Source of the DNA: Spirochaetes bacterium RIFOXYC1_FULL_54_7
GTDB lineage: Bacteria > Spirochaetota > Spirochaetia > Treponematales > UBA12059
DNA length: 10,460 bases
Reading direction: 5' to 3'
Assembly (NCBI GenBank): GCA_001830645.1
Contig: MIBM01000124.1
Span: 1 to 10,460 of the forward strand
Shown here: positions 1 through 6,412 of the stretch, one piece after another
Layout: each line of letters begins with the position of its first letter
How positions within the stretch are numbered: the stretch's first letter is position 1
Notes under the pieces: generated by a model
Databases searched by the model: none
Seen by the model: only the letters and a program-made list of their open reading frames with translations
What the model was told of the DNA's origin: nothing
Translations under genes and position numbers: made by a program

Positions 1-65
1 TTCTGGGCCATGGCAATGAGAGTCTCGTCCTCGACCAGTAGAAGGGTTTTATTTTTCTTTTCCAT
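1..65 (-). CDS. Response regulator receiver domain, N-terminal fragment (leaves window)
   Basis: Read from an ATG at 65-63 leftwards, the frame stays open to the edge and gives MEKKNKTLLLVEDETLIAMA. A hydrophobic beta-strand followed by the acidic V-E-D-E cluster is the start of a CheY-like receiver domain; the acidic residues (about 12-14) would bind the Mg2+ needed for phosphotransfer. Only 21 codons are visible, so the phosphoacceptor Asp and any output domain lie outside the window. The sequence before the ATG holds only a weak purine-rich ribosome site (AAGAAAG). It is transcribed divergently from the sugar operon and has no visible functional link to it. Many proteins that start this way continue into PAS and histidine kinase domains, so it could be a stand-alone regulator or a hybrid kinase. 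Receiver identity is likely; everything beyond it is unknown. Confidence 0.75.
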   Translation of the reverse strand, partial: MEKKNKTLLLVEDETLIAMAQ

Positions 66-267
66 AAATCACGCTTTCTTGCCCGGCCAAGAGATTGACC
101 GGAATACCAAGCCCGGAGAAAATCCAGGTAGTATGGATTGTTGCGGTTTTGTCTGTTTAAATTAATTATAGTGGTTTTTATCGAAAAAGACAGGAAACAG
201 CAATCTCTTGCACAAGATTCAATCATAGACTGAACCATACAAAATTTTCATCATTTGAATGTTTTTA

Positions 268-295
268 TTGACAGGTGGTCATGAAGGTTTATAAT
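268..295 (+). promoter_or_regulatory. Consensus sigma70 promoter of the sugar operon
   Basis: A perfect TTGACA (268-273) and a perfect TATAAT (290-295) are separated by 16 bases. A start site would fall near base 302, giving a leader of about 76 bases before the binding-protein ATG at 378. A full consensus core promoter with operator-like palindromes immediately downstream is the expected design of a strong promoter held off by a repressor. Confidence 0.85.
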
Positions 296-304
296 GGAAA
301 CAGA

Positions 305-316
305 TGTTACGTAACA
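305..316. promoter_or_regulatory. LacI-type operator, site 1
   Basis: TGTTACGTAACA is a perfect 12-bp palindrome with the central CpG flanked by A/T that is characteristic of LacI-family operators. It begins about 3 bases after the predicted transcription start, where a bound repressor would block open-complex formation or promoter escape. The LacI-family gene at 5025-6053 in the same cluster is the obvious candidate to bind it. Confidence 0.7.
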
Positions 317-337
317 CCTGCCAAAACACGACAGTGG

Positions 338-349
338 TGCAACGTAACA
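338..349. promoter_or_regulatory. LacI-type operator, site 2 (half-degenerate)
   Basis: TGCAACGTAACA keeps the right half of site 1 exactly (the nonamer ACGTAACAC recurs at 309-317 and 342-350) and differs by two bases in the left half. The two centres are 33 bp apart, close to three helical turns, so two repressor dimers would lie on the same DNA face. Confidence 0.6.
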
Positions 350-377
350 CGTATAAAGTTCAAGGGAGGAACGGTAC

Positions 378-1655
378 ATGAGAAAGACAGTATTGAAGGT
401 ATTGGCAGTAGGCGTACTTCTTGCCGCCTTGCCACTCTCGGTCTTCGGCGCAGGCAAGCCTGAAGAATCAAAAGATGTAACGGTCAACATGTTCCAGCTC
501 AAGGTGGAGATCAAGGATGCCATCGACGGCTACGCCGCAAAATACTCCGCAGCTACTCCCGGGGTAACCGTGAGGGTGGAGACCCTTGGTGGCGGTGGTG
601 ACTACGGTGGCGCCATGAAGGCCAAGGCACAGGCCGGTCAGATGCCCGACATCTTCATGATAGAAGGCCGAGGCGGCTACGATATCTGGAAAGACTACAT
701 TGCTGACCTCAGCGGTGAAGCCTGGGTCAAGGACACCGATCTGGCGTTTATGGTCGATGGCAAGGTAGTCGGTTTCCCGGTAGCCATCGAAGGTTATGGA
801 ATGGCCTACAACGCTGAAATCCTGCAGAAGGCAGGAATCGATCCGGCAACGTTGACTACCCGCGCCGCATACGAAAGCGCCCTGAAGATTCTGGATTCAA
901 AAAAAGCAGAACTTGGCATAGACGCACCAGTGGCCATGGCTGCATCCGTCGCAGGCGGTATGTGGTGGGTAGCCGGTCAGCACAATCTGGCAGCCTATTG
1001 GGGCGGCGGGCTTGGCTTCAACGATACCAGCATCATAGAGAAGGCCCTCAAGGGCCAGCTCGACGATGCACGCTTCCTTGAGTACGCAAAGTATGTCCAG
1101 CTGCTGTTCAAGTACGCTGACAAGAAGATCCTGTTGAACGGTAGCTATGATGACCAGGTAGGCTCATTTGCCCAGGGCAGGACTGCCTTCCTTCATCAGG
1201 GCAACTGGGTTGATCCCAATCTGAAGCAGCTTGGTGTCAGCTTCAAGATCGGCTATGCTCCCCATGCCTTCCTGACCAAGGAACAAAAAGGACTCTACCT
1301 GTTTGCACCAAGCTGGTACTGCGTCAACACCAAGAGCCCGAATGCGGCAGCCGCAAAGGCTTTCCTGACCTCGATTGCCACGACTTCAGATGGCCATGAT
1401 TACATGGTAAACCAGGCCGGCATGATTCCTGCTTTCAAGTCAGTCACGCTCAAACCCAGTGGCCAGCTCAGCCAAGCCCTGATGGCGGCCAACGCCAAGG
1501 GCGGCAACTATGGCGTGTTCTTCGGCATGCTCCCCGACGGTGCTGGCCAGAACGTATTCGGTCCCATTTTTGACCTCTTTGCCCAGAACCCGGACAACCT
1601 GGACCAGTTCATTGCAGACATGAAACGGGCAGTTGCAAACCTTCCTAAAATGTAG
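378..1655 (+). CDS. Extracellular solute-binding protein of a carbohydrate ABC importer
   Basis: This 425-residue protein is the periplasmic sugar-capturing subunit of the importer completed by the next two genes. The N-terminus is a classical signal peptide: Arg2-Lys3, a hydrophobic core (about 5-22), and a likely signal peptidase I cut near V-F-G-A (22-25). There is no lipobox cysteine, so it should be soluble in the periplasm. The mature part has features of the family 1 (MalE-like) binding proteins: an early segment V-T-V-N-M-F, a Q-M-P-D-I-F-M stretch typical of the first hinge region, G-F-P-V-A-I-E-G-Y-G-M-A-Y-N, and several Trp and Tyr residues suited to stacking on sugars (W-W at about 196-197). 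Length is normal. The start at 378 follows GGGAGGA (364-370) by 7 bases. It is first in the operon, under the consensus promoter and paired operators. The exact substrate cannot be read from the sequence; a glycoside or oligosaccharide is inferred from the GH4 gene downstream. Confidence 0.9.
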   Translation: MRKTVLKVLAVGVLLAALPLSVFGAGKPEESKDVTVNMFQLKVEIKDAIDGYAAKYSAATPGVTVRVETLGGGGDYGGAMKAKAQAGQMPDIFMIEGRGGYDIWKDYIADLSGEAWVKDTDLAFMVDGKVVGFPVAIEGYGMAYNAEILQKAGIDPATLTTRAAYESALKILDSKKAELGIDAPVAMAASVAGGMWWVAGQHNLAAYWGGGLGFNDTSIIEKALKGQLDDARFLEYAKYVQLLFKYADKKILLNGSYDDQVGSFAQGRTAFLHQGNWVDPNLKQLGVSFKIGYAPHAFLTKEQKGLYLFAPSWYCVNTKSPNAAAAKAFLTSIATTSDGHDYMVNQAGMIPAFKSVTLKPSGQLSQALMAANAKGGNYGVFFGMLPDGAGQNVFGPIFDLFAQNPDNLDQFIADMKRAVANLPKM

Positions 1656-1669
1656 GTCATAATTCCTGG

Positions 1670-1705
1670 TGGCTCCTGCAGAGGCTTTGGCCTATGCAGG
1701 AGCCA
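1670..1705 (+). promoter_or_regulatory. Intercistronic stem-loop 1 after the binding-protein gene
   Basis: TGGCTCCTGCA (1670-1680) pairs perfectly with TGCAGGAGCCA (1695-1705), an 11-bp stem. The 14-base loop can fold further through GGC/GCC. No run of T follows, so it is unlikely to be a full terminator. Stem-loops here commonly protect the 3' end of the abundant binding-protein message or cut down read-through into the permease genes. Confidence 0.7.
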
Positions 1706-1707
1706 TG

Positions 1708-1733
1708 TTGGAGGGATTCCTTGATCTCTCCAA
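1708..1733 (+). promoter_or_regulatory. Intercistronic stem-loop 2
   Basis: TTGGAGGGA (1708-1716) pairs with TCTCTCCAA (1725-1733) as a 9-bp stem with one G-U pair and an 8-base loop. It starts 2 bases after the first stem-loop and ends 53 bases before the permease start at 1787. The tandem pair suggests attenuation or message stabilisation rather than chance pairing. Confidence 0.5.
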
Positions 1734-1786
1734 CCCTTTACTGAAGAAACGCTGCGATGAAAATGTCCAGCCTAGGAGTGGAAGCC

Positions 1787-2674
1787 ATGAAACAAAACCG
1801 TATGGTCAACATACTATTCGTAGCGCCGTGCATTTTCGCGTTCGTCATGATCATAATAATTCCGTTTTTTTTCGGTCTATATTTTTCCATGACAGACTGG
1901 AATGGCATAAACAATGCTGCCAATTTTGTAGGATTCAACAATTTCAGAAACCTGCTTTCCACTCCAGACTTTCTTTATTCATTTTTGATAACCATCGCCT
2001 ATACCATCCTCAGCATCGTCTTTGTCAACATCGTCAGCTTTACCCTGGCCTTGATAGTAACCAGCAAGCTTCGCCGGCGCAATTTCTATCGGGCAGGCTT
2101 TTTTGTTCCGTATCTCATCGGTGGCATTGTTCTAGGTTATATATGGCAATTCCTGCTGAACAATATACTGGTTGGTATCGGCAACAGCCTGGCGATAACA
2201 GCGCTGCAGACATCCTTCCTCAGCCTGCCGAATTCTGTGATCTGGACCATGGCTGTGGTAAATACCTGGCAATATGCCGGGTATATCATGTTGATATATG
2301 TAGCTTCAATCCAGAGTATTCCAGCATCCCTGATGGAAGCTGCCAGTGTAGATGGCGCAAGCTATGTTTCACGGGTATTCCACATCCTGATCCCGATGAT
2401 GGCCAACGCCTTCACCATTTCGCTGTTCCTGACACTGACAACCTCATTCAAGCAATTCGATATGAACCTGACGCTCACCAATGGTGGACCAGCCACCAGA
2501 TTCCTTGATGTGCCGGTCAAGGCAAGCCAGTTGCTTGCCATGAACATTTTCAGTACCGCAACAGCCAACCGGATGGCTGAAGCACAGGCCAAGGCGGTGG
2601 TCCTCTTCATCGCGCTCCTGGTGGTATCCCTGCTGCAGGTCTCCATCAACAAGAAGAAAGAGGTGGAGATGTGA
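1787..2674 (+). CDS. Carbohydrate ABC transporter permease 1 (MalF/UgpA type)
   Basis: This 295-residue inner-membrane protein is one half of the translocation channel. It contains about six hydrophobic segments, the first starting right after the short charged N-terminus (ILFVAPCIFAFVMII). The cytoplasmic loop that docks on the ATPase is clear: E184-A-A-S-V-D-G190 followed by I-L-I-P, the EAA motif of binding-protein-dependent permeases. I chose the ATG at 1787 because AGGAG (1774-1778) sits 8 bases upstream; an in-frame ATG at 1757 would add ten polar residues without a good ribosome site. The TGA at 2672-2674 overlaps the GTG of the next permease (GTGA), implying translational coupling and equal stoichiometry. 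Confidence 0.9.
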   Translation: MKQNRMVNILFVAPCIFAFVMIIIIPFFFGLYFSMTDWNGINNAANFVGFNNFRNLLSTPDFLYSFLITIAYTILSIVFVNIVSFTLALIVTSKLRRRNFYRAGFFVPYLIGGIVLGYIWQFLLNNILVGIGNSLAITALQTSFLSLPNSVIWTMAVVNTWQYAGYIMLIYVASIQSIPASLMEAASVDGASYVSRVFHILIPMMANAFTISLFLTLTTSFKQFDMNLTLTNGGPATRFLDVPVKASQLLAMNIFSTATANRMAEAQAKAVVLFIALLVVSLLQVSINKKKEVEM

Positions 2675-3561
2675 CAAGCAAAAGCCGTGCGGGAAAACTC
2701 AATCGCTTACCCATCAGTCCAGGGATGGCAATCCTGGATCTTGCTACCATTATCCTGTTTGTGGTCTTCATGATTCCCTTCGGGATGGTTGTCCTCAATT
2801 CCGCAAAGACATCTAAGGAAATTATATTCAACGCCATTGCCCTGCCTTCCGACTGGAGCCAACTGGCTGTGAATGTTTCACTGATCTTCAATAATCCGAC
2901 GGTGGATTACCTGGGAGCATTCTTTGACAGTATCCTGATCACCGCATTCTCATTGCTGGTAATTATCCTTTTTTCATCGATGTGCGCCTGGATTCTGGTG
3001 CGCAACAAGACACGCTGGTCAATGGTGCTGTTCATGGCTTTTGTTGCCGCCATGGTCATACCTTTCCAGGTGTTGATGTATCCCCTGGTCAGGTGGATGA
3101 GGGTTAGTGGTGATTTCATGCACATCCGCTTGCTGGGAACCATCCCAGGTATCGTTTTCGCGTATCTGGGCTTTGGCAGTCCGTTATCGATTTTTGTGTT
3201 CCATGGCTTCATTAAAAACATTCCTTATGAACTCGAGGAATCTGCGACCATCGATGGATGTTCCCGGTCAAGAACCTTTTTTGCGATTGTCTTTCCCCTG
3301 CTTCAACCTATCATCGTTACCGTTCTTATCCTCAACGGCATCTGGATCTGGAACGATTACCTGTTGCCCTTGCTTCTGCTTGGTTCAAATGGTGTAGTCC
3401 AGACCATACCGATAGCTGTGACAGCCTTTGCCGGGGCATATCTGAAACAGTGGGACTTGATCCTGACATCGACCCTCATAGCAATGCTACCAGTTATTGT
3501 TCTATACCTTTTTGCACAGAAGTACATCATCAAGGGTATGGTGGAAGGTTCCATCAAATAA
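2671..3561 (+). CDS. Carbohydrate ABC transporter permease 2 (MalG/UgpE type)
   Basis: This 296-residue permease is the partner of the preceding gene. The GTG start at 2671 lies inside the upstream stop (GTGA overlap) and is preceded by AGGTGGAG (2661-2668). After a polar N-terminal stretch come about six membrane segments (for example around residues 17-38, 84-106 and 112-134). The EAA loop is present in variant form: E189-E190-S-A-T-I-D-G196, then F-F-A-I-V-F-P-L-L. The short periplasmic loop after the first segment contains N-S-A-K-T-S-K-E-I, a common MalG-type feature. With the binding protein and permease 1 it makes a complete importer apart from the ATP-hydrolysing subunit, which is absent from the cluster. 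The stop at 3559-3561 is 17 bases before the GH4 start. Confidence 0.9.
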   Translation: MTSKSRAGKLNRLPISPGMAILDLATIILFVVFMIPFGMVVLNSAKTSKEIIFNAIALPSDWSQLAVNVSLIFNNPTVDYLGAFFDSILITAFSLLVIILFSSMCAWILVRNKTRWSMVLFMAFVAAMVIPFQVLMYPLVRWMRVSGDFMHIRLLGTIPGIVFAYLGFGSPLSIFVFHGFIKNIPYELEESATIDGCSRSRTFFAIVFPLLQPIIVTVLILNGIWIWNDYLLPLLLLGSNGVVQTIPIAVTAFAGAYLKQWDLILTSTLIAMLPVIVLYLFAQKYIIKGMVEGSIK

Positions 3562-3578
3562 GACCCATGGAGGAAAAA

Positions 3579-4934
3579 ATGAAGATTGTCCTTGTCGGCG
3601 CTGGAAGCATTCAGTTTGGATACGGCGCGCTCGGTGATATTTTCAGCAGCAAGGCACTGGCAGGCAGCGAAATTACCCTGCTTGATATAAATAGCCAAGC
3701 CCTTGATCTTGTTTTGCAGACCGCGAAAACCTTTGTTCAGCAGCATGGTCTGCACTTTACGGTACATGCGACACTGGATCGAAAAGACGCGTTCAGGAAT
3801 GCCGACTTCATTATTACTTCCATCGAGATCGGCAACCGGTTCCAGCTTTGGGATGAAGACTGGAAAATCCCGCTTCAGTATGGCGTTCACCAGGTGTATG
3901 GTGAAAACGGTGGTCCTGGGGGCATCTTCCATGCCTTGCGTATTGGCCGGGTCTATCTTGATATCGTAAAAGACGCGATGGAGGTATGCCCTGAGGCCTG
4001 GATATTCAACTACTCCAATCCAATGACAGCAATTTGCACAACAGTAAAGCGTGCGTATCCCCAGGCGAAGTTCGTTGGCATGTGCCATGAGATAGGCTGG
4101 CTGGGCAGATGGCTGCCGCGTATGCTGGACATGAAACTTGAGGATATGCATTTTACCGCGGCCGGACTGAACCATTTCAGCTGCATGCTCGGGCTAAAGG
4201 ATAAGAAAAATGGCAGGGATCTATATCCGGAAGTACTGGAAAACGCTGAAGATTTTTTCAGAAGTGAACCAGGTTACAGCGATCTTCTTGATGAATACCG
4301 CAAGACCGGAAGTCTAGAAGAAAGTGAAAAATTTGACAAAGGATCATCCAGCAGGAAGAGCAGCTATGAATGGGCTGATCGCAGGCTGGTTCAATTCATG
4401 TTGAAGAACTACAAACTGTTGCCTATTACCACCGATAGTCATTTTGGAGAATACCTGGGCTGGGCCTGGGACATCGTTGACCATAGAGGCATCCTTGATT
4501 TTTATGATGTATACAAGATCATGTTGACCCGTGAAGCCCGAGCCGAGATCAAGCTGGAAACATCCGAAAGAGTAGTACCGATAATCGAGGGTATCCTGGG
4601 TGACACAGGCTATGAAGAATCAGCAGTCAATGTACTCAACAACGATCTCATCGAAGACCTGCCCTGGTGGATTGCTGTTGAAGTGCCTGCCATCATAAAC
4701 AAGAACGGTGTAAACGGAATAAAGATCACCAATATGCCCAAAGGATATCTGGCACTGCTCCGATCATACACAGGTGTGTACGATCTAACCGCGGAAGCAA
4801 TAATCCACGGTAAAAAAGATTATGTCATCCAGGCCATGCTGGCAAACCCGGTTGTGCATCAGGCAAGACCAGTTGCAGCCCTGGTGGACAGAATGATTGA
4901 CCAGCAGCAGAAATGGCTGGGATACCTGAAATAG
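3579..4934 (+). CDS. GH4 family NAD-dependent glycosidase (alpha-glucosidase-like, CHE motif)
   Basis: This 451-residue cytoplasmic enzyme belongs to glycoside hydrolase family 4, which cleaves glycosides by an NAD+- and divalent-metal-dependent oxidation-elimination route. The N-terminus is a Rossmann dinucleotide fold with G7-A-G9-S10. Further family marks are G-E-N-G-G-P-G-G, F-N144-Y-S-N147-P148, the metal-binding Cys169-His170-Glu171 and His199 in A-G-L-N-H-F. In GH4 the residues after the Cys help sort substrates: Cys-His-Glu occurs in AglA-like alpha-glucosidases, Cys-His-Ser in alpha-galactosidases, and Cys-Asn forms act on 6-phosphosugars. That and the ABC (not PTS) neighbour argue for an unphosphorylated substrate. 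The ATG at 3579 follows GGAGGA (3569-3574) by 4 bases; longer in-frame readings overlap the permease and are not credible. Length is normal. The sugar specificity is inferred, not proven. Confidence 0.88.
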   Translation: MKIVLVGAGSIQFGYGALGDIFSSKALAGSEITLLDINSQALDLVLQTAKTFVQQHGLHFTVHATLDRKDAFRNADFIITSIEIGNRFQLWDEDWKIPLQYGVHQVYGENGGPGGIFHALRIGRVYLDIVKDAMEVCPEAWIFNYSNPMTAICTTVKRAYPQAKFVGMCHEIGWLGRWLPRMLDMKLEDMHFTAAGLNHFSCMLGLKDKKNGRDLYPEVLENAEDFFRSEPGYSDLLDEYRKTGSLEESEKFDKGSSSRKSSYEWADRRLVQFMLKNYKLLPITTDSHFGEYLGWAWDIVDHRGILDFYDVYKIMLTREARAEIKLETSERVVPIIEGILGDTGYEESAVNVLNNDLIEDLPWWIAVEVPAIINKNGVNGIKITNMPKGYLALLRSYTGVYDLTAEAIIHGKKDYVIQAMLANPVVHQARPVAALVDRMIDQQQKWLGYLK

Positions 4935-5024
4935 CGGGATGAAGCGGGCGGAGCACAGCTTGTATGTAGGAGGAAGTTTTCCGCTCGTTGCATTTCAGCT
5001 TGTTATTCAGGTACGGTGGTTTCC

Positions 5025-6053
5025 ATGTCGACTATCAAGATAATCGCGAAAAAGGCGGGGGTGAGTCCTACAACCGTTGCCAATGTCCTGCATGGGAACT
5101 TCAGTAAAGTCTCTCCTGCCACCCGCGAAAAGGTGCAAGGCATCATCCAGGAGGAGAAATACGCTCCGAACATGGGTGCGATCATTCTTGCCCATAGCAA
5201 TTCACGCATTATCGGCGTGATCATGTTCATGGAACCACGCCGGGACGAGACAGTTCTGGAAGACCCATTTTCCTCAGCCATTCTTGGCGCCATGGAACGC
5301 GAGATACGAGACAATGGGTATTTCGTGATGTTGCATACCACCAGCGACGAAAATGAGGTCCTTCGGCTTTCTAAAGCCTGGAAGCTGGATGGTCTTGTTC
5401 TGGTCTGGGTTCCTGGTGATATCTGCCGAGTTATCAGCAGCAGTATCGATACGCCACTAGTGTACATAGATTGCTATTTTACGGACAACAAGCATATCTA
5501 CCACAACATTGGCCTCCAGGACCAGCGCGGTGGCTACGAGATTACCCGCTATCTGTTGTCCATGGGGCATACAAGTATTGCCTTTCTTGCAAACAATCCC
5601 TTGTTTTCCGGTGGTGATCCAGCGCGCTTTAATGGCTGCCAGGAAGCCTTCCGGGAACAGGGCCTGTCTCTGGCGAAAGATAGATATATTCCGCTACCAA
5701 AAGGCAGACATGAACGCGAGATCTTGTACAGCCAGCTCGCTGACGAAGGATCGCCATATACTGCCCTTGTTTTTTCTGCCGACTATTACGCCGCCGAAGC
5801 CATCTTGTTCCTTCAGGGAACAGGTATCGATGTACCCAGCCAGGTTTCGGTGACCGGCTTTGATGACAATATTTTCTCACGTATGATAAGGCCACGCCTG
5901 ACAACCGTTCACCAGGACTCAAGCGAGAAGGGACGCCTCGCAATCTCGATGCTGATGAAACTGATCCGGAAGGAACCGGTAGGCGAGGCGAATGTCCAGC
6001 TGCCCATACATCTGGAGATCCGTGATTCGGTGCGAAGAATCCCGGTCTCGTGA
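5025..6053 (+). CDS. LacI-family transcriptional regulator
   Basis: This 342-residue repressor has the LacI helix-turn-helix at residues 2-22 (S-T-I-K-I-I-A-K-K-A-G-V-S-P-T-T-V-A-N-V-L), helix 3 ending at about 45 and Y-A-P-N before the hinge helix. The periplasmic-binding-like effector domain follows, with D-G-L-V-L-V, D-Q-R-G-G-Y, R-F-N-G-C-Q-E-A-F and V-S-V-T-G-F-D-D-N. These marks are typical of sugar-responsive members. The hinge Leu is kept, but the Arg that usually precedes it (P-N-x-x-A-R-x-L) reads Ile. I prefer the ATG at 5025, which puts the HTH at the usual distance from the N-terminus and has GGTGG 5 bases upstream; a GTG at 5016 would add three residues. It lies 90 bases after the GH4 stop in the same direction and is probably the local regulator acting on the operators at 305-349. 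The effector is presumably the imported sugar or its hydrolysis product. Confidence 0.9.
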   Translation: MSTIKIIAKKAGVSPTTVANVLHGNFSKVSPATREKVQGIIQEEKYAPNMGAIILAHSNSRIIGVIMFMEPRRDETVLEDPFSSAILGAMEREIRDNGYFVMLHTTSDENEVLRLSKAWKLDGLVLVWVPGDICRVISSSIDTPLVYIDCYFTDNKHIYHNIGLQDQRGGYEITRYLLSMGHTSIAFLANNPLFSGGDPARFNGCQEAFREQGLSLAKDRYIPLPKGRHEREILYSQLADEGSPYTALVFSADYYAAEAILFLQGTGIDVPSQVSVTGFDDNIFSRMIRPRLTTVHQDSSEKGRLAISMLMKLIRKEPVGEANVQLPIHLEIRDSVRRIPVS

Positions 6054-6412
6054 AATCGGGCTTCAGGCTGGTTTACCGGAATCCGGATCTACGATTTTCC
6101 TTCCGTCTGATGATCATGGGTACCGGGCTTCTGATGTATATCATCAGGAACAATACCTGAACGGTGGTGGAGCAGCATATTTACCTTAATACCACTTTTC
6201 CCTCTTGTTTTCTTGATTCTGATCCCGATCAGGCGGACACATCATCGGAACTGAAGTAGATATAATCGCCACTACGGCCTGTTACAAGCTGTACCTTGTG
6301 TATACAAAGAGGTACATTAGAGTCTGCCGCAGCTGATGGCAAGGAGCGATAAACGACAAAAAGCCAGAATATAACCGCTTCACCTGAGTACTCGGAGAGC
6401 ATCATTAATACA
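6054..6412. other. Intergenic region between the LacI gene and the histidine kinase
   Basis: I see no convincing gene in these 359 bases, and all frames are broken by stops. It holds several inverted repeats: CTGATG/CATCAG (6131-6136 and 6142-6147), CTGAT/ATCAG around 6218-6231, and TGTACCT/AGGTACA (6290-6296 and 6310-6316) with TGTATACA (6299-6306) nested near its centre. A TATAAT occurs at 6261-6266 without an acceptable -35 partner. No T-tailed terminator for the LacI gene is obvious. The last stop in the kinase frame is TAA at 6350-6352, after which the frame is open but contains no ATG. Confidence 0.5.
6290..6316. repeat. Nested inverted repeat upstream of the kinase
   Basis: Outer arms TGTACCT (6290-6296) and AGGTACA (6310-6316) enclose TGTATACA (6299-6306), whose centre is within one base of the outer centre. 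It could be a regulator-binding site or a small RNA hairpin in the kinase leader. There is no second copy in the window to support either reading. Confidence 0.35.

Larger units (their letters stand above)
66..377. other. Divergent intergenic region between response regulator and sugar operon
   Basis: This 312-base stretch holds no convincing gene. Its right third carries the sugar-operon promoter, the two operator-like sites and the ribosome site described separately. Its left part would hold the control region of the minus-strand response regulator. A TATAAT on the minus strand at 170-165 has only a poor -35 match (CTGTCT, 193-188) at a 17-base spacing, so that promoter is tentative and would give a leader of roughly 95 bases. 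Short inverted repeats lie in that leader (for example ATCCA/TGGAT around 121-139), but none forms a recognisable riboswitch. Confidence 0.5.

Noticed and set aside
66..165. Possible riboswitch in the leader of the response regulator
   Set aside because: Only short, unrelated stem-loops are present and no known riboswitch core could be recognised.
1669..2508. 279-residue plus-strand ORF overlapping permease 1
   Set aside because: It is rich in His, Gln and Cys with no domain and sits in a shifted frame over a clear MalF-type permease with an EAA motif.
3258..3578. Long N-terminal extension of the GH4 reading frame into the permease gene
   Set aside because: The extension is a shadow of the permease. 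The Rossmann fold begins at the ATG at 3579, which has a good ribosome site.
3357..4175. 272-residue minus-strand ORF over permease 2 and GH4
   Set aside because: Antisense shadow of two well-supported genes; no domain or ribosome site seen.
4956..5003. Direct repeat CAGCTTGT 40 bases apart before the LacI gene, and AGGAGG at 4968-4973
   Set aside because: Eight-base repeats occur by chance, and the AGGAGG has no start codon at a usable distance (about 51 bases before the ATG at 5025).
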